A stretch of DNA of 64,000 nucleotides from Pelecanus crispus (GCF_030463565.1 NC_134653.1:33045150-33109149), one strand, 5' to 3'. Counted from the first letter of the stretch, positions 15,363 through 45,276 are shown. Translations and numbers: made by a program. The notes: a model not told the origin generated them from the sequence alone.

Positions 15363-18300
15363 ATGGCGGCTGCGTTCCTCGGGGCGCTGCTGCTGCTGCT
15401 GGCGGCACCTTGCCCCGGGCAGCGGGCTTGGCACCCCGGTGGGTGGAGGGCGTCAGGGGCCGCCGCGAAAGGCGGCCTCCGGGGGGCGAGGGGGAGCCTG
15501 CTGAGGGAAGGGGGGCAAAAGGGCGGCCGGGGGTGAGGGGAAGGGGTCGGCTTGCGGCGGGACCTTCCCTGACTAACGGTGGGGCCTGCCCGGGTAGGCC
15601 TGAGGGGAGGCCCCGAGGGATGACGGGGGCGGGGGGGTGTCCCCTGGACTAGGGGGTTGTGCGCCTTTGGTGTAGCTCGCCCTTAAAAACTCAAAGGTGC
15701 TGCTCCTGGAGGGTCCTGCTACTGCTTAGCACTGGGGGAGATTTGGAGGGGGAAACGTGGAGCTGCTTCTGTTGGACTTTTTAAAGATTGGTAAAGTCTA
15801 AAGGAAATTCTAGTGAAGCTCCCAACTTGGGAGTCTTAAACTTGAAACTATGTCCACATGCTGAGGGCAGTAGTCTGCAATTACTGGATCACAAGGAGCG
15901 GTACACCCCTGATGCCCTTCATGGCCGCAAGAAATTAAAAAGTGTAAACTGAAGTCAGTAAGAAATGCTAAATATGTTGTTGCCTGACCTGTGTAGTATC
16001 TGCGTGGGCCATAAGTGCTGCACTCTCCTGCCATGTTATTCCTCCGCGTGTTTACTGAGCATCTTGACAAATGTAAACTTGGGGTATAGAAAGCTATGGT
16101 GAACCCACTGCTCTAGCACTTTGCAAGAATGTAAATACAATCCTGTGCTAGGCATCACAAGATATTTTTGTTCTATTTGTGACAACTTAAAAGTATAGGA
16201 AGGTAAGAATCTAGCCCAAGTGTAAGACCTGAATATGTCTTACAGATGTTACCTTTTTCAGTTAGTGTGTGTTAAGACTTGTTTCTTTCTCTCTTTTTTT
16301 CAGTCTTTCAGCCGTCATTTATCTATATGTCAGGGTCCAGAGTCAATTCGTTTTTTCTTGGAAATCCTTCAGGAGTTAATTTTTCTATAATTGTAAGTCC
16401 TATAGATGAAGAGACAGGTAAGAACGCTTTGCCCCCATGCCCCCCCAATAGTATGTAAATAAATATGTTTGAATTATTAATATTTTTTTACACTAAAATT
16501 ACTGGAGAAATGGCAGTGTGCTTCATTTAGTGCTTTAATAGTTACTGAAATGGGAACTCCAAAGGACTTCTGCTGCTGAAGTCCTTAGTCCTTTGTAGAC
16601 TCCTTGTCAGCTAGGCCTGAGGGTATGTCTACTTGAAGGCAGGAGTTTAAATGTACTACTTACTTTCCAGTCTTTTCTAAATGACAGTGGAATACTTTTT
16701 CAATTTTTATTTTGATATAGGAAAATTGCAACTTGCAAATTGCAGTGGAAGTAAAAGAGCTGGTGATTGGAATTTGAATGTAACACCTGGTATGGTATGT
16801 AAAATACTGATTGTTCCCTAAAATGGGAAGGATTGAACTGTCATATATAAAGGGCTAATGAAATACTAGCAAAATGTTAATGTACTAACAACCCAGTTTG
16901 AATATTTTGCCCTTGCTTTCTTCCCTTGGTGTGTTCCTTTGTGTGGATGCCCTTGCTCGAGTTTGCTGAGGTGCAGCTTTGAGTTGTTGTCCTCCTCGTC
17001 TCCAGAATTGCCTGTACTTCCTGGCTGACTGTAGCATTTGAGACTGTTTCAGATCTGCTGGAAGGAGCTAATAGAAATAAAAAAGTAATGGTTTTATACA
17101 GCATGAGCTCTGGAACATCTATATTTATTAGACTTGCCTTCAGTGTTATACATAATTCCTTAGGGGTTTTATCAACTCTGCAGTCATTCCAGTTTTCAAC
17201 TGAAGGTAGCTGTAAAAGCTGAAATCAGCTTTTCAGTATTTGTTCTTTTCTTTAGAATTGTGCACCTGATTTCTGAGGTGACTTAATCTGTGTGTGTACC
17301 TTAAAGTTCTGTGTATGGTTCATATTTTCACTGTATTTGCATATCTCGGTAGCAGACCCTTTGTCATTCTACTCTCAACAAATGTCCGATTTTGTGTAGG
17401 AAGAATATCATTGCATTGTAGCACTGACAAAACACAGTAGCACTGAAACTTCTCTTCCAGAAGCTGATGAGTGGTATAAGTAAGACTAATTTAATACAAG
17501 CTGTCAAAGTTGTCAAACTTTATTTGCATTTTTCAGAATGCTTCCAAAGTGACTATAAGCTTGACTAGAAATCTGCAGTTGTGTTTGCCCAATGCCACTG
17601 ACTGCTGCACAACACCTCTCTGCCTGGTTGAAACACTTCAGGTTTTAGCTTGCCGTGATTCAGTGATGTTGGCGCATCTCCTGATTCAAGCTGAAATATA
17701 TGCCAACTCTTCCTTTACAGGAAATGTGTCAGGTAAGTGTTTAGATATGCTACAGAAAAAATGGCATTTTGGCTGTTCTTTCCCTCTATATATGAAAAAA
17801 TAAAAATTGGGATTTAGGCAGCAGTAAGAGATACTGAGTAATCATTAATGGAATTTAACAAAAGATGCGTACACAGTTGGAATAAACTGTAATGTGCATG
17901 GATTATTCATTTGGATCCCAGTCCATTTAATCTGATTTTATCTTTTTTTTTTTTTTTTCTTTTAATTCTTTTACAGAAAATGCAACTATCATCCCAAACC
18001 AGGTGTTTCACCCATTGGGTTCTTGTCCTTGTGACTTGACAGCTGGAGCTTGTGATGTTCGCTGTTGCTGTGATCTGGTACTTTTCATGTTAAACTTTGA
18101 TTGTTTCAAAATTTCTAGGCTTTTTCTATTGTCTTTGGGGAGAGAGAGAGATACTGAATGCTTCAGACTAGATGGGGCTAGAGGGCTTGTCTGGGTTTTC
18201 CAGTATTTCTAATAGTAAATATGACCTCTCTCTATAAAATTGGTTTGAATTACCTGTAAATATAGAATCATAGCACAATTTGGGTTGGAAGGGACCTTTA

Positions 18301-21300
18301 AAGGTCACCTAGTCCAGCCCCTCTGCAATGAGCAGAGACTAGATCAGGTTGCTCACGATGGCTATAGTGCCTATGTTAATGCAATTACTGTGCTAAAAAG
18401 TGACCATTCTTTTCCCTTTCAGGAATGTACACCAGACTTGAAGCAGTTATTCAATGAATCGTGTTTCACTGGAGTGTTTGGCGGGGATGTAAACCCACCT
18501 TTTGATCAGCTGTGCTCTTCTCAGTCAATGGAATATACCCCTGATTGGTTTCCCTTCCTTTGTGTACAGTCTTCTCTCAACAATACACCATTTCTTGGCT
18601 ACTTTTATCGAGGCTCTATGTAAGTCTTAAGAAAATTTGTTTTCTCAACACAGGCATTAGGCATGCTACCAGTGATATAACCTGTTTTTATAATGAAAGT
18701 TACTTTGAAATTGGAATTTTAGAGTGTCAACTTTAAGTGCAAATGGCAAAATATCGTTGGTGCTATATGAGAACATGGGCCATGAAAGCAAATATGTAAT
18801 TATTTGTGTGAGTTAAAGAGCAAATAATTGTTTAATTTTTAAACTTGTTTGCAGTTCTACCCGCCGGGTTCCTCCATTTAAGATCCTTTTACAAACTTCT
18901 CCTGGGAAACTTTTCACTGGCTACAGACAAGGAGATCCAATTGTGACAGAAGAAAATGAGTATTTTACCATTCCCCAGGTAATCCCTTCATGTTTAGGAG
19001 CTTTTGGTTCCTCTTGGTTTGTTTGATATTCTCCATATATCACACTCCTTGTGTCTTTGTAACCGGATTCTGCAACTTGCTGTTGTGAAGTGGTGGAATA
19101 TATTTTTCACACACACAAAAAAAGAAGCACAAAATCGTTATTAAAAGTAAACATTATCCTTCCTGATCCCCCTGCCCATCCCCCCCCAAATGGTAATGTT
19201 TTAATTATTTCAAGAGGCAAAAGCAAGCTTGGCATCCCAATTATTAGTTTATGGCTTATCATATTTCTGTATTTTTTGGTTTGCCTGGTGCATTACTGAG
19301 CACTATAGTTGGTTTTCCCTCTGAATCTTAGTCATCTGGTTGTACTTTTTTCAAATTCCTTTTGCATTTTAGAGAGACTCGTTGGTTATAATTATTTTGA
19401 CAAATTAGGATGAAGCCATACTGTACATAGAAACTATTTTGAAAGCTGTGCTTTTTAAATTTTAACCTCTCTTGCTACAGATTGAAGTGTTTTGATAATA
19501 TGAGATTACTTGTTTGTCAAAGTGTCACATGGCTGTAGTACATACTTGGAGCATTTCACTAACAAATGGTCTTAAAATGAAAAGCAAGGGGCTAGAGAAA
19601 GGTCCAACACACTTATTTCTGTTAACTACTTGCAGCAATCCATGGCTGGACAGTGTGTTGGAAATGCCCCGGTAGCGTATCTCCAGAACTTTGATGTCAA
19701 ATGCCTTACCAATCTAGCATCTTACAAGGAAGGACTGCCCCATGACGTGAGGATAAACAGTGGTACTGGAGGTATGCTGCATGAATCTTAACAGAAATGT
19801 GTCTTATGTTTCTCAGAGATGCCAGGACAGAACAAACCCAAGGGCTGTTGACATGGTAGCTACGTGTAATAGCTTTGTTATCTGGTGGCTGTAGTTCAGC
19901 ATTTGGGGATGCTCTGTTCCCATTTCTGATAACCTTCCAGCAAGCATCCCACTATTTCCCAAGATTTGGGATATAAGAAATAGTGGGAGTGGCCTTTGCT
20001 TCCCATTTATCTGTTTCTGGTGACTCGGACTGGTTATGGCGACAGAACAGAGCATCTCTCCCACTTTCTGTTTTCAGACTGTTGCAGAGTCCTTTTTCTG
20101 TCAAGAGGGTGCAGTATCATTGTTTTTGAATTAGTGAGAAGCGGTTACTTTCTGCATTACAAAAGCATCTACTTATGAAGTGTCCTGGAGTTTGAGACAA
20201 TATGATTACCAGCACGAAGATAATTTATTTTACGCTACGTAATTGTCTAATTTTGTTCATCTGTATTACCCTTGCAAGACCCAGAGATAACCAGCCATGC
20301 TCTCAAAATACACGAACTGTTTGGTCGTTTACCAAAATTAATTTTCTAAGTCACTTTCCACTCCATTTTCATAACAGCAAGGATTGCATCTTGGATGTGA
20401 AAACAGTATGTCTGTCTCTCTTATTAGTCAAGATTACTGCAGCATTTGTGTTTTATTCTCAGACTTTATCCAACAAACTGTCATCTACAGGACCATCACT
20501 GACACAGGCAAATTCATCACTGAAAGTGGTATGTCTCCTCCATGTTTCTTGCCTAACCCGGACTATATAAGAAATGATTCTGATGCCAAAAATGTTTACC
20601 TGCTGCAGTTCTTAGGAGGGATCTTGTATGTTATCTAATGCTCAAAAAGTAAACTGTTTGGCTTACTGCAAAGCAGAAAGTATTTAATTTACCCCAGTGT
20701 CATTTAAAGTTGGTCAAGAAATTGGGTCCCTTAGCTTACATTAAAAGTAATTTTGGGGAAGAAAAAAACCCAAAGCTATAAAGAATGCTTTAAATAAAAA
20801 TCTCTAGGATGAATGTGTACGTGGGATGGGCAGACTGTAAGCAGATGTATGTGTCTCTGTTTTGTAAGCTCTCATGCCTTTTTAAGGGCCTTTTTCAGCC
20901 AATGAAGTAGTTATTTGATGTAGAACAGTGGTTCCCCGTCAGTGGGAGGGTAATGTGGCACAAATGAAACTAATGGAATCCAAGCTAGTGTGTTTTTCTG
21001 GGCAGTGATGGCTCCCTGGGCGGGATGAGATGAAAGCAGAGGGAGTCCTGAGTTCAGAGAAGTGCATCAGCTGGTGATGTCATGTCCAGTGCTGGGCTCT
21101 TCAGGAGAGGTTTGGCCACAAAAGGGCCTGGAACCACTGATGTTAAAATATTGGTAAGGTAGGGGATTGTACTGTTGCACTGTCCTAGTAAGATGGGACT
21201 TACACAGTAAAATAAATTCTCAAAAAGATGAATGTTTTTATTTCCAGTATTTTGCTAAAGTTTTTTAATGTGTTCTTTTTCAGCTACAGTAACTTAGCTT

Positions 21301-24300
21301 TCTAATTAGCAGTGCCTTTTTTTTTTTTTCCCCTTCTGCCAGAAAGCCTTCATACTGCTGAGGTTCTGTGTCAAAACGTAACTTTTGCAGAGCATTATAT
21401 ATTCATCTGGAAAGACAAGAACATAGAGCGAATAAATGTCACGGTCTTCCTTGGAAGTTTATGTGATGGAGGTATCATGAAATTTCTTTTATGATTTTTG
21501 ATGGTTTTCTTCAGTATGGAAATTCTGTGATAGAATCTCTGATTTACTAATACTTCTTAAAAAGAATTTCCCCTGGACTCTGGAAAGAAAATTTATGGGG
21601 CTGATTTCCATTAATTTGTATTACTTTGAATCTTCTGTTATTAATGAAGGATGGAGGTTTGTATCCTACACAGAGCACACTTTTTGCTAATTTACTTATT
21701 TGAAAGTAAAGTAACATTTTTTTTCTTTTACCAGAAACACTGACACAGAGATTCACAGTCAAATTTCTAAGTTTAAAGAGTACTAATGCAGCAGAACTGT
21801 GTGGGAATCCAGGTATTAATACTTTATTTTGCCTCTTAAAAGTGAAAAGGACAAAAAAATTCATACTGTACAGATTATTATCAGTGACTATGTTTTATAT
21901 CTCTTTCATGCTTCTTTATGTTGCTTCCTGTCTTAATGCACTGCCAACTGTAATAGCGGTAATTGGTTCTTAGGCTTTTGTTGTATAGATATTGATTATT
22001 TAAAGTGAATGTATTCCTACTGTAATGGAAATGTCTGTTCGTTTATTTCAAGATTGATGACATTCATTATTAAAACAATGCTAATGCTTAAAGATTCTTA
22101 TGCGATGTTCACAATTTACCCTTCTATGTTTAGGTTATCAAGTTGGAAAATCAGTGAAAGCTGCAAACATGAATGCTTCTGATACTTTTGGAAGCCTAAA
22201 CATTTGGCAACCAGGTACTGGCTTGTGAGGTTGCAACTTCAACTGCAGTTAATGCTAAAATGCCTTTTTTTATTTGTTTGCTTGTTTTTTAAACATATTT
22301 TAGTTAAGTATCTCTTCCAAATTTTGCTTTTCTAGACCATTCCCTAGCCTCTATTCAAATGTCAGTGAGTAAGCCTCTAATGCTTTCTTGGAAAACTTAA
22401 GTGAATGGATTGTATCTATATTTGAACTATACCACTTGTTTTGCATTCTAATGTTTGATATTTTTGTACAAAATTGAAAGCTAGAGATCGAAAGGTTGAT
22501 ATAAGAAAGCTCAAGTAAGATGTTTTAATTTCATAGCTGGCAGAGGTTTATGTACATCGGCAACTTATACACCAGTTTTATTCGGATTAGATTCACTCTC
22601 TGGGTGTATTCTAGAAGTTGATATTAATGAAGATTGCAGCCTTTTAAGGTGAGCTACGTAGGTTGAATTGTTTTTCCCTGAGTCCCTCTTGTTGCTTATT
22701 ACATGATTCTCTACAAGCGCCTACTATCAGTGCTGTTATGTTCTTTTTAAATGCTCGTGTATGCATTTCAGCTTTCTGTGGTTGATAGTCTCACTGTTTT
22801 TTTAAAAGGGAAATTATAATAATGGTTTCACTCAGATCTCCCCGTATGCAAATGAAGATTACGTTGTGGTGGAATGCTTTATCACTTCTTCCCTTCAACA
22901 GATAGTTCAATAGTTCAAGTTTAGTTTTGTTGAGTGATAACATCTTTCAGAGGAAACTGACCTTATGATATAATAATATTACAACCTAGAGTGGTAGACA
23001 GTACAGATTTACTTTTTGTGTAATCTTACATTCTTATTTTGCAGAGGAAATGTAACTGAGAAATTGAATTCATTAATACAAGCTACTCACGTTGGAAAGA
23101 GGGACAATGCAAGTTACAGTGATCTAAATGACTGGGTGGAGATTATACGTAAGTGAGGTTTGTGTGGTTGTTTATAGTCTAAATATAAATATGATGAATA
23201 GAGCATCTCAAAATAAACCCAAAATGTAATTTCAAATGCCTGAAGATACTGATCTGGATCCATCCATATATGTGTATGCACACACATATAACTCGATATG
23301 TATACAGATGCTGCACTAACATGTATTTTACTCTCAGCCTGCACACATATGACTTGGTATTTTAGTTCTGTGTTGATAAAGTACTCCTTTATGCGTATTT
23401 TATATAGAGAAAACATGTTTTTCTGTGTTCCTGTGTGACAGTTACCGGTATTTCACTGGATGGGACTCTGAGCAACCTGATCTAGTTGAAGATCTCCCTG
23501 CTCATGGCGGGGGGCTTGGACTAGATGATCTTTGGAGGTCCCTTTCGACCCAAACTATTTGGTGATTCTGTGATTGAATACCTCTGTTCTCCTCCATAGG
23601 TCTTGATCCATTTAATTCTGATACCAATGTGAGCAGTGGAAACTTAAAAGGCATTTGTCCCGATATTCCTGCAAATCTGAATATTCGCATTATCTTTGCT
23701 GTTGTGGGTGCAGTACAAGGGATTCCCCAGCAAGAGATTCTTGCTGTGCAGATCAGGTAGAGAATTTTGTGTCTCTGGCTATCTGACAGGTAAATGTTTC
23801 ATTTTGAGACTTGCTTACCTAACATATGCAGATTAAATTTTACAAACAAAAATGTTCTTTTCTAATTTTTTACATGCCTTTTATTTGTATTTGCAGCCCA
23901 AATTCCTTTGATCACAACCAGGTTTGCCTTTCTCCCTCTGAAATGGATATAATAATTAAAAAAAAAAAATGGTTAACAGTATGGTAACAGTAATGGTTTC
24001 TACTTCAATGAAATATTAAATAGAATCTATGATGCTGCCAGTAGTAGGCATACGCAGGACATTCCATCAGAAGAACGTTTAATTTCTTGTCATGTGGTGG
24101 AAGTGGCAACATTGTCCTGTGTTCTGGCTTACCCCAATGTAGAGCTCTTCTTGAGAGCTGTAGTAAATGCTTTATTCTTTCCTGAAACAGGGAATTTTCA
24201 CTTTGCAAACACTTCCCCCCCCTACCCCAAGTCAATCCCAATTAAATAAATGGGATTCTGTTCCACTTTACCTCGTTTCCAGCTTTTGCAAGATCTCTCC

Positions 24301-26114
24301 CTGCATGGTGTGGAAAATCCAGAGATCATCAACTGCCTCCTAAATACTGTATATTTTGTCCTTTTATGGTTATGTTTAGGCTCTAAATTTCTATTTACAG
24401 CCCTCAAGTAATAGTTATGTATATTCTTACAGTTACTCAACAGTCATATGGCAGTTCCAGTGCGGGCTTATCTGTGAAAACAGCATTAGCTTTCTTCCCA
24501 TCACTGCTTCTGTTCAGTTTATTAAAGTGCCAGCTCAGCCACCCATTCCAATGACAAGGTAATTTTTGTAAAAACTTTGATACGTCACGTTATGTTAAGC
24601 AGATGTAAATGTGAATAGCATTGATCAAAAGGTTACTTTGGTTTGGTGGAGTACAGAACAATAAGGCCTGGTTCAAAGATTTATTGATTCTGTTAGTGAC
24701 AATCTTCCCCAGGAGCATGAAGAACATGAAGGGCTGTAAATTACCCTGCAAAGTTGTAATTTGGTTTTAGCAGAAAAGCTTCTGTGTTCTTTACTTGAGT
24801 GGATAAGGGGTGCTGTGTGAGGCTCCCAAACTATCCGTTGTCTGAAAATGGCCATCACAAAAAGAAATGGCTGACTAAGAATGACAGAAATGGAGTAGAG
24901 GGGAGGCTTCTGTTTCCATTAGAGCAAAAAGTCATAAGAGAATAATGACAAGCTTGTGGTTTAGTTTTGGTTTTTTCCTGTAATCTGGACAACTTTTCAC
25001 TCTTTTTTTTCCGCTTGAGCTCGTGTTCTGGTACTGTAGTTAATAAACCTGTGTGGTGTGTTTCCCCTCCCCCCCCCCCCCCCCCCTTCAGATATCAGAT
25101 GAATTATACAGAATTTGACTGCAATCGAAATGATGTGTGCTGGCCACAACTTTTTTATCCATTGACACGGTTTTACACAGGTAAAAAAAATAAGCAGTGT
25201 GGAATGCTGTGAACTGGCCGTATTTCTTTGAAACTTAATTAGATGTGTGGAGTTTAGTCTGAAAGAAGGCTTTGTAGTACGGAATTAAAATTTCTCTTTC
25301 AGAAAGCATGGTCCAAAAAGTCTGTTTAATTTTTTCCTTCATAATGCATTAATTTTTTAGCTAGACGAGTGGAAAAAATAATTACTAGGAGTACTAGGAG
25401 TGGGTAAGATTGAAATTTTGTGAATATCTGTTTGGCAGAGAGAGGATCTTTTTATCTCCCCTGTAGAGTTTGGAGGGAGGGGAATCTATCACTTTCTGAT
25501 ACTGTTCCGGTTCCGTTTCCTACCGTAATTGTGGCATTGTCAGTGTGTGGCGCCGCCCTTGAAGCGTGGAGGGAGACTTTGTTTCTCACTTTGCCAGTAT
25601 GTGTGTTTTCAGTCAACCCACATGAGTTCTGGTAAAAATTTGCCCTGTTGGTGAGACTGTTGATTTTTAAATTTCCTCTGTGTAAAACTGTGGTGGATTA
25701 TGTTTCATGGGAGACTCTGTAGATTAAATGTCTGGCATTTCAAAGGGCAGCAAGGCACTTGGACTCTGTTCCGAGAGCTGCATGGACAGAGGCAACTGCC
25801 TGTGTTTATTACCTGCATAAGTTCAGGGACTCAAGTTATACAGAGTATGAAGTTTTATAAGTATGAAGCATCTTAATTCCTTGCTTTGTGCTCCATTATT
25901 TTATTCAGGCTATGCATATACTTTAATCTGTATCTTTTGGGTTGTTGTCTAAACTAAAATTTAGGTCTCATATGCTTATACTTTTTTTTTTCTTTTCTTT
26001 TTTTTTGCAGGAGAACCATATTACCAGAGTCTTGCTAAAGGCCTGTCACTGGCATTTCTTGTTTTACTTGCAGCAATTATGAGTAACCCTTGGTTTTCTA
26101 AATTATGGAAATAG
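15363..26114 (+). CDS. TCTN2: TCTN2, tectonic-2 (ciliary transition-zone protein)
   Basis: Eighteen coding exons: 15363-15438, 16304-16417, 16721-16794, 17537-17732, 17977-18077, 18423-18619, 18855-18978, 19636-19771, 20463-20528, 21343-21471, 21735-21812, 22134-22214, 22537-22648, 23045-23148, 23600-23756, 24433-24558, 25092-25180 and 26011-26114 (stop TAG). They encode 687 residues, against about 697 in human. Tectonic-2 works in the tectonic/MKS complex of the ciliary transition zone that gates ciliary membrane content and Hedgehog signalling. Visible are a leucine-rich signal peptide (residues 1-22), a cysteine-rich tectonic domain ([35 protein letters not shown]), many N-glycosylation sequons, the C-terminal [14 protein letters not shown], and one hydrophobic segment near residues 664-681 ([14 protein letters not shown]). 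The ATG has a strong context (GACGCCATGG). Introns contain two CR1 fragments, one hAT-like element and one long hairpin. The exon with residues [10 protein letters not shown] is small (66 bases). Confidence 0.97.
18264..18357 (-). mobile_element. CR1 LINE 3'-end fragment (antisense to TCTN2)
   Basis: The plus strand carries AGAATCATAGCACAATTTGG, then GGTTGGAAGGGACC and GTCCAGCCCCTCTGC, which is the reverse complement of a typical avian CR1 tail. It is about 94 bases long and heavily 5'-truncated, and lies 65 bases before the acceptor of the exon at 18423. Confidence 0.88.
19908..20056. repeat. Long imperfect inverted repeat (hairpin) in TCTN2 intron
   Basis: The outer arms GATGCTCTGTTC (19908-19919) and GAACAGAGCATC (20045-20056) are perfect complements. 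The inner arms TCCCACTATTTC (19947-19958) and GAAATAGTGGGA (19977-19988) are also perfect, and the short apex contains CCCAAGATTTGGG. Between them the arms match only partly. The unit is about 149 bases, and could be a decayed palindromic MITE or an isolated hairpin. Confidence 0.7.
20926..21139. mobile_element. hAT-type non-autonomous DNA transposon (Charlie-like MITE)
   Basis: The 214-base element begins CAGTGGTTCC and ends GGAACCACTG, perfect 10-base terminal inverted repeats of the hAT/Charlie type. It is flanked by ATGTAGAA (20918-20925) and ATGTTAAA (21140-21147), an 8-base target-site duplication with six of eight bases still matching, which is the hAT duplication length. There is no transposase reading frame. 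It lies in the TCTN2 intron between exons 20463-20528 and 21343-21471. Confidence 0.72.
23458..23577 (+). mobile_element. CR1 LINE 3'-end fragment next to TCTN2 exon 15
   Basis: The text runs GGATGGGACTCTGAGCAACC, then GACTAGATGATCTTTGGAGG and the terminal GATTCTGTGATTGAA, a standard CR1 3' end in sense orientation. The element ends about 22 bases before the acceptor of the exon starting at 23600. Confidence 0.92.
25069..25086 (+). repeat. C18 homopolymer as splice polypyrimidine tract
   Basis: Eighteen consecutive cytosines, preceded by CCCCT, stand directly before TTCAG, the acceptor of the TCTN2 exon at 25092. A nearly pure C tract in this role is uncommon; T-rich tracts are usual. Confidence 0.9.
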
Positions 26115-26747
26115 TTCTTTGGTTTAAAAATGTTGATGTAAAGAGAACCACTTTTGTTAACATTTTAGGGTACTTCAGGGTAAAATGTATGGATAAATAT
26201 TGCTGGATTTTTTTAGATGTTTTCTATAAACATTTAAAGATACACAGAATGAACACACAGTATACAGAAAATGTTTCTGTTACTTTTTTTTTGTTTTTTA
26301 AATAATAGAGTTATTTTCAAGTGCTAGACTCTGCGTTTGGAGCAGCAAGAGCCCAGAGTTGACTTCAGCAAGGGAGAGCCCAGCCTAGAGGCTACGAGGG
26401 GGTTGGGATTGTCCTCACGGACGGACCTTTGTCCGGTCAAGCCGTTCTCCTCTCCTGGCGTAGCGGGTCAAGGTGGCAGCTCCTTTCCATAGCCAGCCTG
26501 CCATGCCCACTTGTTTTTGGAGAAAACTCGCTCTTCTGAAAAGTAATACATTTCAGATGTTTTCATGTATGGATCTGTAATTCTCTTTTCCAGTGCTTTG
26601 CATTGGCAGCCTGCATCTCATCTGGGCCACACAGGATACAGAAAACATTTACTACTGATTTTTCTTCAAATGACCAAATACGGTGCTCAGTTTGGGATTT
26701 CCCTGTGGTTCAGCCCTTACAATTACCTTCGTACTGAGCCTGTCAGT
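26115..26747 (+). other. TCTN2 3'UTR and intergenic sequence
   Basis: There is no clear AATAAA after the TCTN2 stop. Only weak variants are seen (GATAAA near 26191, TATAAA near 26225, AATACA near 26544), so the 3' end cannot be placed. The stretch 26330-26520 is GC-richer but has no recognisable gene. Confidence 0.5.
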
Positions 26748-27222
26748 ACAAGAAAGACATTGGGGTGCTGGAGCGTGTCCAGAGAAGGGCAACGAAGCTG
26801 GGGAAGGGTCTGGAGCACAGGGCTGGTGGGGAGCAGCTGAGGGAGCTGGGGGTGTTCAGCCTGGAGAAGAGGAGGCTGAGGGGAGACCTGATCGCTCTAC
26901 AACTGCCTGACAGGAGGGTGCAGTGAGGGGGGTGTTGGGCTCCTCTCCCAAGTAGTTAGCGATAGGACGAGAGGAAATGGGCTCAAGCTGCGCCAGAGGA
27001 GGTTTAGATGGGATATTAGGAAAAATTTCTTCACGGAAAGGGTGGTCAGGCATTGGAACAGGCTGCCCAGAGAGGTGGTGGACACCATCCCTGGAAGTGT
27101 TCACAAAACGGGCAGACGTGGCACTCTGGGACATGGTTTAGTGGCCATGATGGTGTTGGGTTGATGGTTGGAATGATGATCCTAGAGATCCTTTCCAACC
27201 TGAATGATTCTATTCTAGTTTT
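26748..27222 (+). mobile_element. CR1 LINE 3' fragment (~475 bp)
   Basis: Characteristic CR1 text is seen in order: GTGCTGGAGCGTGTCCAGAG, AGGGCAACGAAGCTGG, CTGGAGAAGAGGAGGCTGAG, GAACAGGCTGCCCAGAGAGG and the terminal TTCCAACCTGAATGATTCTA. It covers the C-terminal end of the reverse-transcriptase ORF and the 3'UTR of the LINE. Frames are broken and it is strongly 5'-truncated. Confidence 0.95.
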
Positions 27223-27265
27223 ACTTTCATTAAAAAATAATCCAGCCACCAAGCCAGGAAACAGG

Positions 27266-27372
27266 AAATTGCTACTCTCCCCTTAATTGGTTTAGTGGTG
27301 GACTTGGTAGTGCTAATGGTTGGACTGGATGATCTTAAAGGTCTTTTCCAACCTAAGCGATTCTGTGATTCT
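27266..27372 (+). mobile_element. CR1 3'-end fragment, left arm of an inverted pair
   Basis: The segment contains GGTTTAGTGGTGGACTTGG, GGTTGGACTGGATGATCTTA and TTCCAACCTAAGCGATTCTG. It is the reverse complement of 28208-28318 at high identity, and stands directly left of the ATP6V0A2 CpG island. Confidence 0.92.
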
Positions 27373-27379
27373 CCTTTGC

Positions 27380-27756
27380 ATCCTTGCGCCCGGCGAATCC
27401 GTGACGGCCCGCGCGCCGTTTCCCGTCCCGTTGCCCGGGGCTCGCCGTGAGCGGGCGGGGGCTCCCCGAAGCAGCTGCCGATACGCAGCCCCGCGGGCCC
27501 GGGCAGGGCCGCCGGGCCCGGCAGCCTCGCTCCCCGTCCTCCCGGCCGCCCTGAGGCGGGCCCCGCCCCGCCCCGCCCCGCCCGCCGCCCCCCGCGCTCG
27601 CCGCCGGTTGGCCGCCGCCGCGGCCCCGCCCCCCGGAAGCAGCTGGCCGCGCTGCCGGCGGCGGGCTGGGGCGCTCCGCCATGGCCGCCGCACCGCGGGC
27701 CGCTGCCGGGCCTCGGCGCCCGCCTCGCTGAGCCCCTCCGCGCCCCGCCGGCCGCC
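27380..27756 (+). promoter_or_regulatory. ATP6V0A2 CpG-island promoter
   Basis: Very GC- and CpG-rich from about 27380 to 28020, covering the first coding exon. A run of five CCCCG units at 27561-27584 gives overlapping GC boxes (SP1/KLF type). No TATA box is seen. A 16-codon upstream ORF precedes the start codon. Confidence 0.8.
27681..27731 (+). other. Upstream ORF in ATP6V0A2 leader (16 codons)
   Basis: ATG at 27681 in near-ideal context (CCGCCATGG) opens 16 codons and stops with TGA at 27729-27731, 25 bases before the main start. If it is in the leader it should reduce initiation at the V-ATPase ATG. Confidence 0.5.

Positions 27757-45276
<17,520 letters not shown>

Noticed and set aside
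16562-16586. Hairpin AAGGACTTC/GAAGTCCTT in a TCTN2 intron
   Set aside because: Nine-base arms of this kind are expected by chance several times in 64 kb.
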